This document shows, in pieces, positions 33,007 through 45,146 of a stretch of DNA of 64,000 nucleotides. The DNA lies in the NCBI GenBank assembly GCA_958450325.1, contig OY288249.1, positions 61,692,166-61,756,165 on the forward strand, in the 5' to 3' direction. Origin of the DNA: Agrostemma githago. Lineage: Eukaryota > Streptophyta > Magnoliopsida > Caryophyllales > Caryophyllaceae. Each line of letters opens with the position of its first letter. Within the stretch, counting starts at the first letter, position 1. The translations under genes and the position numbers were made by a program. The notes under the pieces were generated by a model. It did no database searches and was not told the origin of the DNA. It worked only from the letters and a program-made list of their open reading frames with translations.

Positions 33007-34764
33007 ACTCTGCGAGAATACCCACGTAATCAGAAATGTCGCTTCGGAACCCAAATACACCAAGGCATAGGAAATAGCGCGGGAGGAAAGACAACTCCGG
33101 TTTGACTCGGGTTAGACTCTCCTAAGACAAATATGTTGGGTGCGATTCTCGGAGTGACTGTGATTAATCGCTCCGTCGGAGAATAGCCCCCAGGTGAGAC
33201 TAAAAAGTCTGACAGGACTCAGATGATGTGGCATCTAAGTGACTCGAAAGTGAGGTACGTGAAACAACACGTGTAAGACATGATCCTTAGAGCAACCGTG
33301 ATTGATCGCTCCACTGAAGAGTAGCCCCCGAGTAGGATCGAGGTTTTGTTAAGACTCGAGTGTCGGACGAGTGACCCTTAGATGTAAGGATCACAAACCT
33401 TTTGTTATAGGGCTATGCCTTTGTAAAAGGTTGACTCGACCTCGAGGTAAGGCAGACGGGGTAAGGGAAGAAACTTGTGATGTAAGATCGACAAGGTTTC
33501 GACGCTAGAGACTCTTGACTTGACTTGAATAAGGATGGCCATGTGATTAGAGCAGGCCCTTAAGTCAAAGGATTCTTGAGTTGGGATGACTCGACTAACG
33601 GATTGAAAGATTGGCGAAATTCCCTTAGGAAAGGTCGTCGGGGGGACCGTCCTGCTAGGGGGAAAGGTCCCGTGGGACTTTCTTGTTAGAACTCGAGTGT
33701 TTAGACGAACCTTCCATTTACGAGTGTATGACTCGTGTTGGCCGGTTATGCCTTTAGAAAAAGGCGGACTAGGATGGGGAAGAAACCCGTGATGAAGGAT
33801 CGACGGAGTTTCGACGCTATAGACCTTCGACAAATTATGAAAAGACCCGACACACGGATTACGGTAGGTCCTATAATATGGAAGGTTTTTTGAAAAGAGT
33901 TGAATTTTGAAAAAATTGGACGACGGTCCTGAAATCCGCAGTGGGCCAATAGGACCGGGCATTTGAAATGTTGGAATGGTTGCAAATAAATTCGCATTTT
34001 GAAAAATTGGGAGACCGACTCGTCTTTTGAAATTGGAAGCATGCCGACAGGACCGAGCTTTTTGAAAAGTTGAATATTTGGAATTTTAAAAATTTGAATA
34101 TTGAAAATAAATTTCCAAAAATTTGAAAAATCGAAAACCGGATCCCGAAGATTTGAAAATCAGAATGGAATCTCGAAGATTTGAAAATCGAAATGGGATT
34201 GTGAATTTTGAAAATTCGAAAATCAAATGGTGGATCGGAAATTCGAATTTTGAAATGGACAACAGGCCGGGTAGAAAATAGGCTACTTTTGAGTCAAATC
34301 ATCAGTCTAAATTTCGGCAGCATTCTGAGTTTTGAAAATTGGATACTTTTGACAAGATGCATTTTTTTAAATGACGGTTTTTGAAAAAGATGACACGGAA
34401 ACCAAGTAGCACGTAGTCACGCAAGCAATATGACGACACCATGTATGCTTTACGCTAAGTCTTGGTCGGTCAAAATCAGGTCTATACCAACAACGACTAC
34501 TTTCTCGTAAATCAGGACGGACTTCCTAAGCCGAATTGGTCTTAGAACATGCCGCGAAACCCATACGAGTTCGGCCATAGAAGTTTTTAGCGCACCCATT
34601 TAGGAATGTACCACGGTATAGTGGGACGTTGGTCACAAGCAACCGGCCCGGGAAAAATTTGGGTTATGCATGAATCATTAAACTAATGCGCGTACACTAT
34701 TAATCGAACGACTTCTTTTCGAGTCTCATCCTAGGAACCCCGATGACTAGTGGTACATCAGGTG
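33007..34764 (-). other. 5' leader of the gag-only element
   Basis: 1.7 kb between primer site and gag. It contains repeated GACTCGAGTG / ACGAGTC words and motifs also found at 58900-59850 in the intact element, such as GATCGACGGAGTTTCGACGC. No ORF1-like gene was recognised. Confidence 0.6.
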
Positions 34765-34782
34765 CCCCTAGCGGAGTCCCCA
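34765..34782 (-). other. Degenerate primer-binding site (tRNA-Arg type)
   Basis: Minus strand TGGGGACTCCGCTAGGGG differs at three positions from the intact element's TGGCGACTCCGCTGGGGA. It is three bases from the LTR edge. Confidence 0.75.
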
Positions 34783-36297
34783 AATTGTGGACATGACATA
34801 GGTCCACCCCGACGCGGCCACACGCGGGTTTGGGTAGACGAATGAATCTCCTGGTAAGATTGATCTCGGGTTGAAATTTAAATCGAAGATGGAGTCGCCA
34901 CCGAATTTTATGGGAAATCGGACCCGTTCGAACTCACTCGACACTTAGGCGTTTCGTGCACAAAGCACGGCCCGCTTTTAGTGCTAGAGCTTATGAGTTC
35001 GTCCCTTTGCATTACGATACCGGCGCCGAGTTATCGGATATCGTGCATCGAATGACTCTCGTATGCCAACGGTTTCGGACATCCGGAAACCATGGTTCTG
35101 AGTAAGGGGCGAGGGTACGTGTTGGGAAGCCCACGAAGGACACCCAACCCCGCCCACTCTTAGCGGCCTCTACTAAGATACCGTTCGATTTTTGTGTATG
35201 CGCGTTAGTTTGACGATGAAATGTTATGCAAATGACATTTTGACTAAGCATGTGAATTACGTGTGAAGTACGTCATTTAATGCATCTAACTTATCGTCGG
35301 AGTTGTTTATTAGCATGTGAGGTTTGTTTTGTAAAGCGGTAAATCGCAAGCATAAAACGAGAAAAAGTTACAAGTTACACGGGCGGAAATACAACCCGGA
35401 CAAAACAAAATAACGAGCAAAGTCAAAATAATGATATAGTAACGGTAATAATGAACGGATTAGAATAGGTAATGCAATGCATGGTTTTGAAAATGTAGGC
35501 ACGTGATAGTCTTTACACGTGACGACCGAAGTCGTAAAAATATTTGACGAGGCTAAAATGATGTTAAAAGCTCACATTTTAAAATAAAGGTGTCCCCTCG
35601 ATCGAGTCATGGCAGAGACTCGATCGAGTGAACTTCTAAAAGGCTCGCTGCCTCATTTTTGGGGTGCTACTCGATCGAGTGGGCTATGGCACTCGATCGA
35701 TTGCCCCTTGTTTGAGCTGCTGCTCAAATTTCGTACGGGTGGTAATTACGAATTTTGTTTTGTTTAAAATCGATAACCAACCGAGTTAAATAAAAATATG
35801 ACGTAATTTATATTCAACTCGGTTTTCGGTATTCGTAACATGTATTTTATGATTCCGAGACCGGTATCGGGATTTTTGAAAAAGGTGTTGTAAAATTGTT
35901 TTGAATTGGATTAGGACGAAATCAATTCCCTCAGCGTTACGACATCGTTACTACATGATGTTCGATTTTGCGTCAACGGGTTTCGTACTAACCTCGAAAA
36001 TGGTATCGGACGTGTTCAACTACGTATTACCACGATCGCGTTACACTCTTAAGTGTTTAGGGCGGCGCTCCTCGAAAGGACGCCACCACTGTTACGACTT
36101 GTAAAGGGATTAAACGGACTTGGAGTGAGAATCGTAGTCAAACACGTTCGATCCGAAAATGGTTTATATATTTATGTGATTATACGCGTTATTATTGTTA
36201 TGACGAAATATAAATAAATAAAAGAAAATGTTAGTAACAAAATAAAATGTTAGTGTCGTTAATATTGACTAATAATAATATATATATATATATATAT

Positions 36298-37212
36298 AGA
36301 AGTGGGATCTTTTACCCACCTTATTTTTTTGTACATTTTATCTTGAATTTGCAGTCATTCAGATCTATTTACATCAAGGGTCAAGATTAAATATTAAACT
36401 TAAGAAGTGAAGCCTCAAACACAACCCATCATTATACACAATCTACGTTCAAGCTCTATACCCAAACTGAAACAAAAATTCCTATATCAAAACTGAAACA
36501 AAACGCTCAAACCCTCTCGCATCTCACGAAAAACCGTCCCGAAATCGCATCTGACCAATATCTACATACAATTTGCATCCAAATAAGGTATTTTAATCTT
36601 TAGTTTGATCATTTTTTTTGTATTTCAATTTATTTGTACTGTTTGATCAATTTCAATCGTATTGCTTAATTTCAATTTTAGAACTTTTGTACTGTATCAA
36701 TTTCAATCGCTTTTTCTGGAAGAATTTACTGCGTTTCAATCTACTGCGTTTTTTCAATTTCATGTTTTTTCAATTTCGTATAAACTTGTTTATGCGTTTA
36801 TCAATCGTACTGCGACTGCGTTTATTTCAATTTTTTTCAATCGTACTGTGTGTTTATCAATCTACGGCCTTTTTTCAAAAAAATTCAATCGTACTGCGTT
36901 TTGTCAATTTTTTTCAATCTAAAGTTTGAACCCTAAAAATTCAGAATTTTGGGTGAAAGATTTAGCAGAATAATTGAACTTCATAACAACCCAAAATTCA
37001 GAATTTTTCGTAACTTTGATTTCGTGACAACAGGAAAGTCCATCAATTTCGTGATCAATTTCTGGATTTTTGATTACATGATTAAACATTGAAACGATTG
37101 AAACGCAGTAGATTCTTCCAGAAAAAACGAATGAAATTGATACAGTACAAAAGTTCTAAAATTGAAATTAAGCAATACGATTGAAATTGATCAAACAGTA
37201 CAAATAAAGATT
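36298..37212. mobile_element. TA-inserted element 1, with a long inverted repeat
   Basis: Starts TATAGAAGTGGGATCTTTTAC directly at a TA microsatellite. This resembles the left ends at 37321 and 39114. It contains near-perfect inverted arms of about 112 bp (36631-36742 and 37096-37207) that would form a long hairpin around 350 bases. No matching right end was found here, so it is truncated or its right end is shared. Confidence 0.55.
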
Positions 37213-37271
37213 AATATATATATATATATGTACTATTATCATTAATATATATATATATATGTACTATTATC

Positions 37272-37316
<45 letters not shown>

Positions 37317-37317
37317 T
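37213..37317. repeat. Compound TA microsatellite
   Basis: TA tracts separated by two copies of TGTACTATTATCATTAA, then a CA run. Confidence 0.85.
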
Positions 37318-39113
37318 ATATAGAAGAAGGATCTTTTACACTGGGTCAAATTTCATACAATTTACCTAACTTTACACACCATTAGATATAATTGCATCAA
37401 GGGTCAAGATTAAAACTAGTATCAAGGTAAGCATCAAACCTCAAACCCTAAGCCCTATTCAATTGAACGTTAGATTGAAAATCCCTCAAGCACAAACTAC
37501 TCACGCACAAACCTATCTCTCTCGAATTAAAGATCAAATCAAGTATTTGCTCACAAATAAATTCATCCGTCATCGTTGCGCATGCTTCGATTTCATAATC
37601 ATCATCGTTACTCCGATTCGGTATTCAATTTCACGAATTTTTTTGGTAAATTCACGACCAAATCGGGTATTTGCTTCTAGATCGTAAATTTCACATTTTA
37701 GAATTCGTGATTTCTGTTTTATTTCGTGTAATGCATATTTTCAATTTTTTTGTATTATTTCAATTGAAATCACGAAACGCATCTATTAATTTTTATCAAT
37801 TTTCAATTTTTTTGATTCTGATTTTTTTCCCATCTGAAATCACGTATTTCAATTTTTATTTTATTATTTCAATTGAAATCACAAAATGCATCTATCAATT
37901 TTCAATTTTTCTATTCAACGTTTGCTGATTTCCGTTCATGCTTTCTGATTTCGTTCCAATTTCTAATCTAATTAAATTAATATAGGAACAATTTCATTCA
38001 TCTCAATTTTTCAATCGAATTTTTCAATTTCGTCAATCTTTTGTTTTAATAAGATCAATTTCTGGATTTTTGATTACAAGATTAAAAATTGAAATTATGA
38101 ATATTACAATATTTGAATATGAACAATGAAATAATTGAATGTGCACATTGAAATAACTACATATTATTTCATAGCATTAATTTCTAGTTTTGGTATATTA
38201 TTATTACTACAAAATACTCAATTATTTTATTATGTTATTCCAATTATTCTATACTATTGTTGCGGTTATTCTATATTATTCTTGAACTTATTTTATTAAA
38301 TTAGTTACTATGTTTTATAACTAGGGTTATTTTACAGTGTTTTTATAGTTATTCTATAGCACATATGTAATTATTGTATTTCAATTTTTTTGTACTATGA
38401 CTAATCTCCCCTCTTTATTTTTGTCTTTCAGCGAAGTGTCTTTTGCTGGGTGTACCTCAATGATATGCAAGATGTTTTATCCCAATACAATAACATGAGT
38501 TATTCTTTACAATAACTGAGTTTCTACATTGGACTAATAACTACGTAAAATCATATAACATTATTTTAAAATTGACTATATTTGAGTGTCAGCCCAATAT
38601 AATAACATGAGTTATCATTACAATAACTGAGTTTCTACTTTAGAATAACTACGTAAAATCAGATAACATTATTATAAACTTAATTATATTTGAATTTCAC
38701 TCAATACAATAACACGAGTTATAATAACTGAGTTTAACTACGTAACATTAGATAACATTATTCTAAAATTTATTAAATTTTAAAATTTATTAAATTTTAG
38801 TTTCATCTCAATACAATAACACAAGTTATTCAATACAATAACGGACTTTCTACCTTGAATCATTACGTATCTACATTGAAATAACCTAATAACATTATTC
38901 TCAGTAAACAATTGAGTTAACTATAAAATAACTATGCTTCTTCATTAAAATAATCGTGTTTGTACTTTGAAATAACTATAAAAATCTAAGAAAAAAATGC
39001 TTTGGAGATTTAGAGAGTTTTAATCTCAGCTCTTGATCATGTGAGATCTAATGGTCACAATTAAGAGGTAAATTGTACCAAATATGACAAATGTACCAGA
39101 TCCTGCCTCTATA
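37318..39113. mobile_element. TA-inserted terminal-inverted-repeat element 2
   Basis: The left end TATAGAAGAAGGATC and the right end (read inward) TATAGAGGCAGGATC are inverted. Shared subterminal words ACAATTTACCT and ACCATTAGAT occur at similar distances on both sides. Non-coding, 1.8 kb. Superfamily uncertain: TA-microsatellite targeting and long subterminal inverted repeats recall Micron- or Mutator-type non-autonomous elements. Confidence 0.6.
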
Positions 39114-42100
39114 GAAAAAAGATCTTTTACCTCATCATTTTTCCATACAATTTACCTTACATCTACCACCATTGGATTATAGTTACATCAAGGATCAAAA
39201 TTAAAACTTCAAATGGAAAACTAATTGTCAAACCCTAACCAAAATCAAAACCCTTTCCCAATTCTTTACCCTGTCAAACCCCTTCCCAATTCCAACGTCA
39301 ACCCCTTCCCAATTCCAAACCGTCTCCGTCAAACCTTCTTCGTCAAAAATCAAATCTCAGCAAGGTTCACGTATTTCTGTTCCAATTATACGAAACAATC
39401 TTTCAAATAAACCAGGTATTCTCGTTTCAATTTACGTTCCTACTGTCGTATTTCCGTTCCAATGAATCAATCTTTCAATGTAGCAATTTCGATTGAAACG
39501 TAAATCGAAATTGAAATTGAAATTGCTACAATCAATTAAATCGAAATTGCTACATTGAAACGTAAATCCATTCATTAAATCGAATTTGCTGAATCGTAAA
39601 CCTTGATGTTGTTCATGGCCAAATTGCTGAATTCCATTCATTAAATCGAATTTGCTGAATTCGATTTAATATGTGAAAACTCAAAAAATTGAATCAATTA
39701 AATCGAAGCAATCCCTTGCGAAAAATCGAAATTGCCGAATTCCGTTCATTAAATCGAAATTGCTGATTCCGTTCATTAAATCGAAATTGCTGAATTCGAT
39801 TTAACATGAGTTTGCTTAACTACGTTACTATGAATAATTATTCGTAATTACCGAATTCGAAATTGCTTAATTACGTTACTATGAATAACATGAGTTTGCT
39901 TAATTCAAAATTGCAGATTTACCAAATTCGTAATTATTCAGTAAGAGTTTTGAGTAATTACGTTACTATGAGTTTGCTTCGATTTCGCTATTAATGTATA
40001 GCTTAGTTTAAGATAATTGTTATTTTACTATAGAATAATTGTTTGTGTACTATAGAATAATTGTTTGTGTACTATAGAATAATTGTTATTTTATTTTATG
40101 TTATTGTATACGGAGTGGCGATCTTGTGAGTTGCAAAAGTTAATCATGTCTATTGATTGTTATTTTTGCTTAATATTTTGACCTGTTCATATTGGGAGGT
40201 ATAAAAATTGGAGCTTTCACTTCAAGTCCTGGTAGATCGGACAAAATCTAACAAGTCTAGTGCATAACTTTACTGTTTTCTGTTTGGTCTTGGACAAAAT
40301 CTGAAAGTTGTTCATGAACAATATTAGAAACTTTGTTCAATTTAATTGACTTTAGAGTCTAATATAAAATATTGCTTTATGTATGATCACTTATTGCATG
40401 TTGTCTATCCAGTTATTCTAATTCACAATTCCAATTACTGTAAGGTTCATGTCCAGTTATTGTAAGTTGTTTAGTAAACATCATTTATTTTTTTTGCTAA
40501 TTTAGTTATTTTATAGTATTCAATTACTTATTCTAAAGCTTTAATCACGGTATTGTATTTCAATATGCATTTTTGAGATTAAACCAAACTACAATTGCTT
40601 AGTTCTCTTTGTACACTATAAATTTCAATTATTGTAATGCTTAAATCAAGTTATTGTATTTCAATACGCATGCACATGACTTTAATTAGGCAAATTAAAA
40701 CTAACTAAACCAACTGAACTTATAATAACCTTTTTTGAAATATAGTTAATGACAGTTATATTTTCAATTTTACTACCGTTGTCTGTTAACTTTTGTTAAT
40801 TATTCTAACGCATGTAATCTTTTATATAGACATGGCAAAAAATAAAGTAGAAATCGCCCGGAAACGTAAGTCAGGTGAAGATGGTGCAACAAAACAAAAA
40901 CGCTCTAAGATAGATAATATAAAGATTGAGCCAAAGAAGGCTAACCAAGCTCAATCCATTACATTGTATGTTACTATTTTTGCTGCTTTTCTTATCCTCA
41001 TCGTATATTTTATCTTCACTTGTGCATTGTTCGATTCGTAGGGCCGATGACATAGATGTGCGATGTCGACCGAAGAGCTTGGTTGGACTGATATCAAAAC
41101 TTGGGCCGAATAAGAGAAAAGATGACATCTGTAGTGTAACCCAATGAAAGCGTTCCACTGTAGTTAATGTGCTCTTGTGCAGAGGACATTATAGATTTGT
41201 CTGCCATTCAAAAATCGACAACATACAATAAGTTTATTTCTCTAGATAACACAAATTATCGTTATTACATAGTAACCTAGGAGTAATTATAACTGCAGGT
41301 GTCATATAATACAATTATAGTAAACTAATATTTCGTACATAATTATGTTAACTAACAAGTTATTGTTTCATATAATAAACGGTTATTGTATATTTCTATT
41401 CTAGTTATTACATAGTAGTCGAGTAGTTATTCTATAGTACTAAATCAATTATTTGACAATTATTCTATATTTACGCAATTATTATACAGTACAATAACAA
41501 TTATTTTACAGTACAGTAACAATTATTCTAACAATAATGTAGTGCAGTCGATACAAGTATAAGAATTAATTCTGTCAAAACAGTAGGGACAAGTAAACAA
41601 CGGTTTTTGATACGTTACCATTATCTACACTATCGAAACAGTACTTATCCCATTAAACTGTTTCAGAATTCACTTTTTCGTTAATTCACTATTTTGATGA
41701 AAGTTGGTTCGACAAATTCCGGCAAACAATCGAGTTGAACTTGGATTAATTGAAATTGGATTTTAAACCGTGAATTAATGAAATAGTCACTTTGAATTTT
41801 GTTTGCAATTGGATTTTAAATTCTGGATTGAAATTGGATCGAAATTGGATTTTAAATACTAAAATTTAAACGATTGAAATTTGACAATTAGATTTCGTCC
41901 AACTATTTTGACAATAATTCTACAGTACAATAACAATTATTATAAAGTACAGTAACAATTATTCTAAAGTACACTATCAATTATTCCAAACTAACCTATA
42001 CACAAAACCCCGAAATTGAAGTAACTCCATCTCCACAACAGAACAATAACAAAATTGAACAAGAAAATAGTACGACAATGCAATTGAATCAACTATACAA

Positions 42101-43542
42101 TAACAACAATAAACAAAAATATATGATGGCAAGAATAATATTTTTCGATTCTTCTTAAATTTGACGGAATGAAGCAAGGAAAATTGCATCCGCACTACAC
42201 ATATAAACGTATACACAGTGGAATCGAAGGACAATCGAAATTTACCTGTCGAACAAAATTTAAATAAGGTGGAAAAACATCAACAGGAAATCTAAATACT
42301 AAAATTGAAAAGATGTTAACGCAATAAAATTTTAGCATAATTAAATTTTGGAAAAAACGATTTGAACCGGGAATAATTGCGAATCTAACAGAATTTTTGG
42401 AAAAAAACTATTTCAAATCGGAATAAGTTCGGACTGAACTGAAATTTCGGAAAAAATCAATTTCAAATTGAAATAATTTCGAATTGAACTGAAATTTTGG
42501 AAAAAATCGAATTGAAAGTTGAATAATTTCGAGCGTTGAAATAGAAAGAATTAAGCGTTTAGATTGAAATTGGAATTTCAATTTTCGAGCGTTCAAACTT
42601 AAATTGTAACTTCGTCCAGCTATTCTCACAATTATTCTATAGTACAACATCAATTACTCTATAGTACAACATCAATTACTCTATAGCACAATAACAATTA
42701 CTCTATAGTACAATAACAATTATTTTAAACTAATCTATTTCAAATTGGAATAATTTCGAATTGAACAGAAATTTCGGAAAAAAATCTAATTAAAATTGGA
42801 ATAATTTCAAATTGAACTAAAATTTTGGAAAAATATCGAATTGAAAATGGAAAATGGAAATTGTATCAATTAATCTAACAGTAAGATCGAATTTCAATTT
42901 AGAGCGTTCAAATTGAAACGGTTACTTTGTCAAGCTATTCAGACAATTATTCTATAGTACAACGTCAATTACTTTATTGTACAATAACAATTACTCTATA
43001 GTATAATAACAATTACTCTAAACTAAACTAAACAATAACGAAATTGAACAAAAGTACAATAAAGAAATTGAAGCAACAGTTCAATAACAATGATAAATGA
43101 AATTGTACAATAACAAGAATAATTTGTTCAATTTTTCTTAAATTTGAATCAATTGAAACAACGATAATTGCACCCGCATTACATATATAAACGTATATAG
43201 ATCGAAGATTAACTGTTGCACAAAATTTATATAACGTGCAGTCAAAATAAAAAAAGATAACGACGTAGAATGAAAAAACGAAATACCTTACGTAGTTCAA
43301 AGACCAAAAAATTGAAAGTTGGTGATGCTAATTGTTTTTTTTTGTGATTTTGAGGAGATAAGCGTATATAGGATTTGAGAAATCTTTTTGTATCAATTGT
43401 TGTGTAACTGTATGTGAAGGTGGATCTTTTTTTTTTCTATTAATAGTGAAAGCCTCGAATCTCAGTCATTCATCTCATCGAAATCAAAGGTCACAAATGA
43501 AAGGTAAATTGTACAGGATTTGAAAATTGTAGGGGATCCTGC

Positions 43543-43546
<4 letters not shown>
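39110..43546. mobile_element. TA-inserted terminal-inverted-repeat element 3
   Basis: Left end TATAGAAAAAAGATC abuts the right end of element 2. The right end (GATCCTGCCTCTATA) is at 43532-43546, followed by TA repeats and then LTR sequence. The two halves are inverted copies of low-complexity words: CTATAGAATAATTGTT around 40030-40090 versus AACAATTACTCTATAG around 42690-42710, with TTAAATCGAATTTGCTGAA repeats at 39570-39800. A small two-exon ORF sits near the centre (40832-41147). No transposase was found, so it is non-autonomous. Confidence 0.6.
40832..41147 (+). CDS. Small two-exon ORF inside element 3, basic, unassigned
   Basis: Exon 1 40832-40965, intron 40966-41040 (GTATGT...TTCGTAG), exon 2 41042-41147, giving 79 residues in one frame. 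It starts MAKNKVEIARKRKSGEDG, with two nuclear-localisation-like basic patches (ARKRK, KQKRSK), and ends RCRPKSLVGLISKLGPNKRK and DDICSVTQ. The exon-2 segment faintly resembles the region that precedes the folded domains in plant transposon-encoded mobile-domain or Ulp1-type proteins, so it may be the captured first exons of such a gene. Whether it is expressed is unknown. Base 41041 is the G of the acceptor AG. Confidence 0.4.
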
Positions 43547-43581
<35 letters not shown>

Positions 43582-43911
43582 AAATGAAAAAAGAAGAAGG
43601 GAGAAAGAGATGTCGGAATTTGAATTACACCCTCAACCTAAATGCTTAAATATCTCGGAAACAGACTCGTAAAGTAGTGGTGCGTGCGTGGGAGTGTCGA
43701 GATATGTAGGGTGAGTTAGGGTGTATATGGTTAGGGAGAGGATGCTCTCGGGTTTTTGACGAATTTTAAGCTCGGAATGTGTGTATGTGTGTGTAGATGA
43801 TGGATGATTGAATGTTGAGGTAGAAAAATGTATGGGATGATAAGTTGTAGGGTTGTTGAAATGTAAGGTGATTAGGGTTGAAAAATCTGATTTGTGAAGA
43901 GCATAGAGGGG

Positions 43912-43919
43912 TATTTATA
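43912..43919 (-). promoter_or_regulatory. LTR TATA box of the gag-only element
   Basis: Minus strand TATAAATA, about 500 bases inside the LTR start. The palindrome nearest to it begins 24 bases upstream. Confidence 0.6.
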
Positions 43920-43942
43920 GAAAATGCCCCTCGACCTAGGGT

Positions 43943-44051
43943 CACTCGATCGAGTAGACCTACTGCACTCGATCGAGTGGCCCAAAAAAGAGGCCTGATC
44001 CGGTTTTATAGCTGCACTCGATCGAGTGAGGTGAAGCCACTCGATCGAGTG
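43943..44051. promoter_or_regulatory. Palindrome cluster upstream of the LTR TATA box
   Basis: Four ACTCGATCGAGT copies, spaced about 23-48 bases, directly upstream of the minus-strand TATA. The same arrangement is kept in the partner LTR (20666-20784), although the LTRs have diverged elsewhere. Confidence 0.6.
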
Positions 44052-44423
44052 GGTTAGGTCGAAGAGTGTTTGTAGGGAGATAGTTGACTCTTTTGAATTT
44101 CAAATTTGTTGCATGAGCGCCTGTTTCTAGAAGCTTTGCCAATGTCGATTTCTGACTCGAATCGGGTTTTGGGTCGTAAAAAGACGGTTTTAGTTCCGGT
44201 GTCGGTTTTGGCTCAAATTAGTCTCATTGTATTGGAAACGACCCACTAGGCCTGGATTTGAGGTCGATTTTGAGAGATTTGTATTCCGCTAAATGCCCAC
44301 GTCGGATACTATTGATTCCGAGTCCGTATTCGAGCGTATTAAGTCACCTTTACGTCCGATCATCGTCGTGTGTTTTGTCGGGAACTGCCGTAGACACTAG
44401 CAGGCAAAATGCGGGTGTCTACA

Positions 44424-44670
44424 CCTATACTAAATTGAAAATGGTAATAGATTGTAAGCTCAAATACTTTCATTAAAAGCTCATAAGCTTTCATGTGAAG
44501 CTCAAAAAGTTTGAACAGTTTGTTACAGAGATAAAATTTAGCTTTTATCATCATAATATATCAAAGGTGTACGACAAACTTCATAAACTTTAATTGAAAC
44601 CCATGGACACACTTTTTATCTCGAAATAATTGTGAAAGGAACCGCAAATTATTTAAAACCTTTTAAAATA
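44424..44670. other. Host flank
   Basis: Starts with CCTAT (right TSD). AT-rich with AGCTC words, no gene. Ends with TTTAAAATA (44662-44670), the left TSD of the next element. Confidence 0.6.
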
Positions 44671-45137
44671 GGGTTATTTCATGACAATAATACCAACTAT
44701 AAGGGGGCTTCTTATATTAATCCCAACTATACGTAATCTCGTTTTAATATGAACTATGCCTTCATTAATCTCTCATTGATATAGATGACCGGTTACCTAG
44801 AAAACCGGTTGAACTTTCCTCTTCAATTTTGGTTATTGGTTAGTTTTTTTTAATCTTCCCAAAATTCATCATCCATTTTTTTCCAATTAGTATTATAAAA
44901 GTCATGAGAAAAATGCTTTAATTTTCTTGTTGTTTTGGCTTTCATGAACGACGACGAAACACTTAAGGACCCAAGAAAGTCACAACCGGTCACTATTACC
45001 GGTAATAGCAGGTCATAATTTTGTCCATAGCGAAACGAGATTAATGAAGGCATAGTTCATATTAAACGAGATTACGTATAGTTGAGATTATTCTAAGAAG
45101 TCCCCTTATAGTTGGTATTATTGTCATGAAATAACCC
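44671..45137. mobile_element. Mutator-like MITE, 467 bp
   Basis: Terminal inverted repeats of about 100 bp start GGGTTATTTCATGACAATAA at both ends. A perfect 9-bp TSD TTTAAAATA flanks it (44662-44670, 45138-45146). Long inverted repeats with a 9-bp duplication are the signature of Mutator-like elements. It is non-coding. Confidence 0.85.
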
Positions 45138-45146
45138 TTTAAAATA

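Larger units (their letters stand above)
18947..44423 (-). mobile_element. Large Ogre-related gag-only element, nested insertions
   Basis: Minus-strand LTR retrotransposon spanning 25.5 kb because of later insertions. The TSD CCTAT occurs at 18942-18946 and 44424-44428. The 3' LTR is 18947-21157. The 5' LTR is 34786-44423, split by DNA transposons. The interior is 21158-21486 joined to 29926-34785, split by a solo LTR with TSD GATAT. The interior encodes a gag with one nonsense codon and no protease, RT or integrase. A degenerate tRNA-Arg-type primer-binding site is next to the 5' LTR. LTR and gag resemble those of the intact element at 47344-62268, so it is probably a non-autonomous Ogre relative. 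The LTRs differ at many positions, so it is older than its neighbours. Confidence 0.9.
34786..44423 (-). repeat. 5' LTR of gag-only element, split by an insertion
   Basis: LTR sequence runs 34786-36297 and resumes at about 43547-44423, giving about 2.39 kb once the insert is removed. It matches 18947-21157. Plus reading TGTGGACATGACATAGG to GGGTGTCTACA. A minus-strand TATAAATA is at 43912-43919, with ACTCGATCGAGT palindromes immediately upstream (43943-44051). Confidence 0.9.

Noticed and set aside
37671..39641. Small Phe/Ile/Asn-rich ORFs in the TA-inserted elements
   Set aside because: Low-complexity AT-rich sequence; no start context, splice signals or domain.
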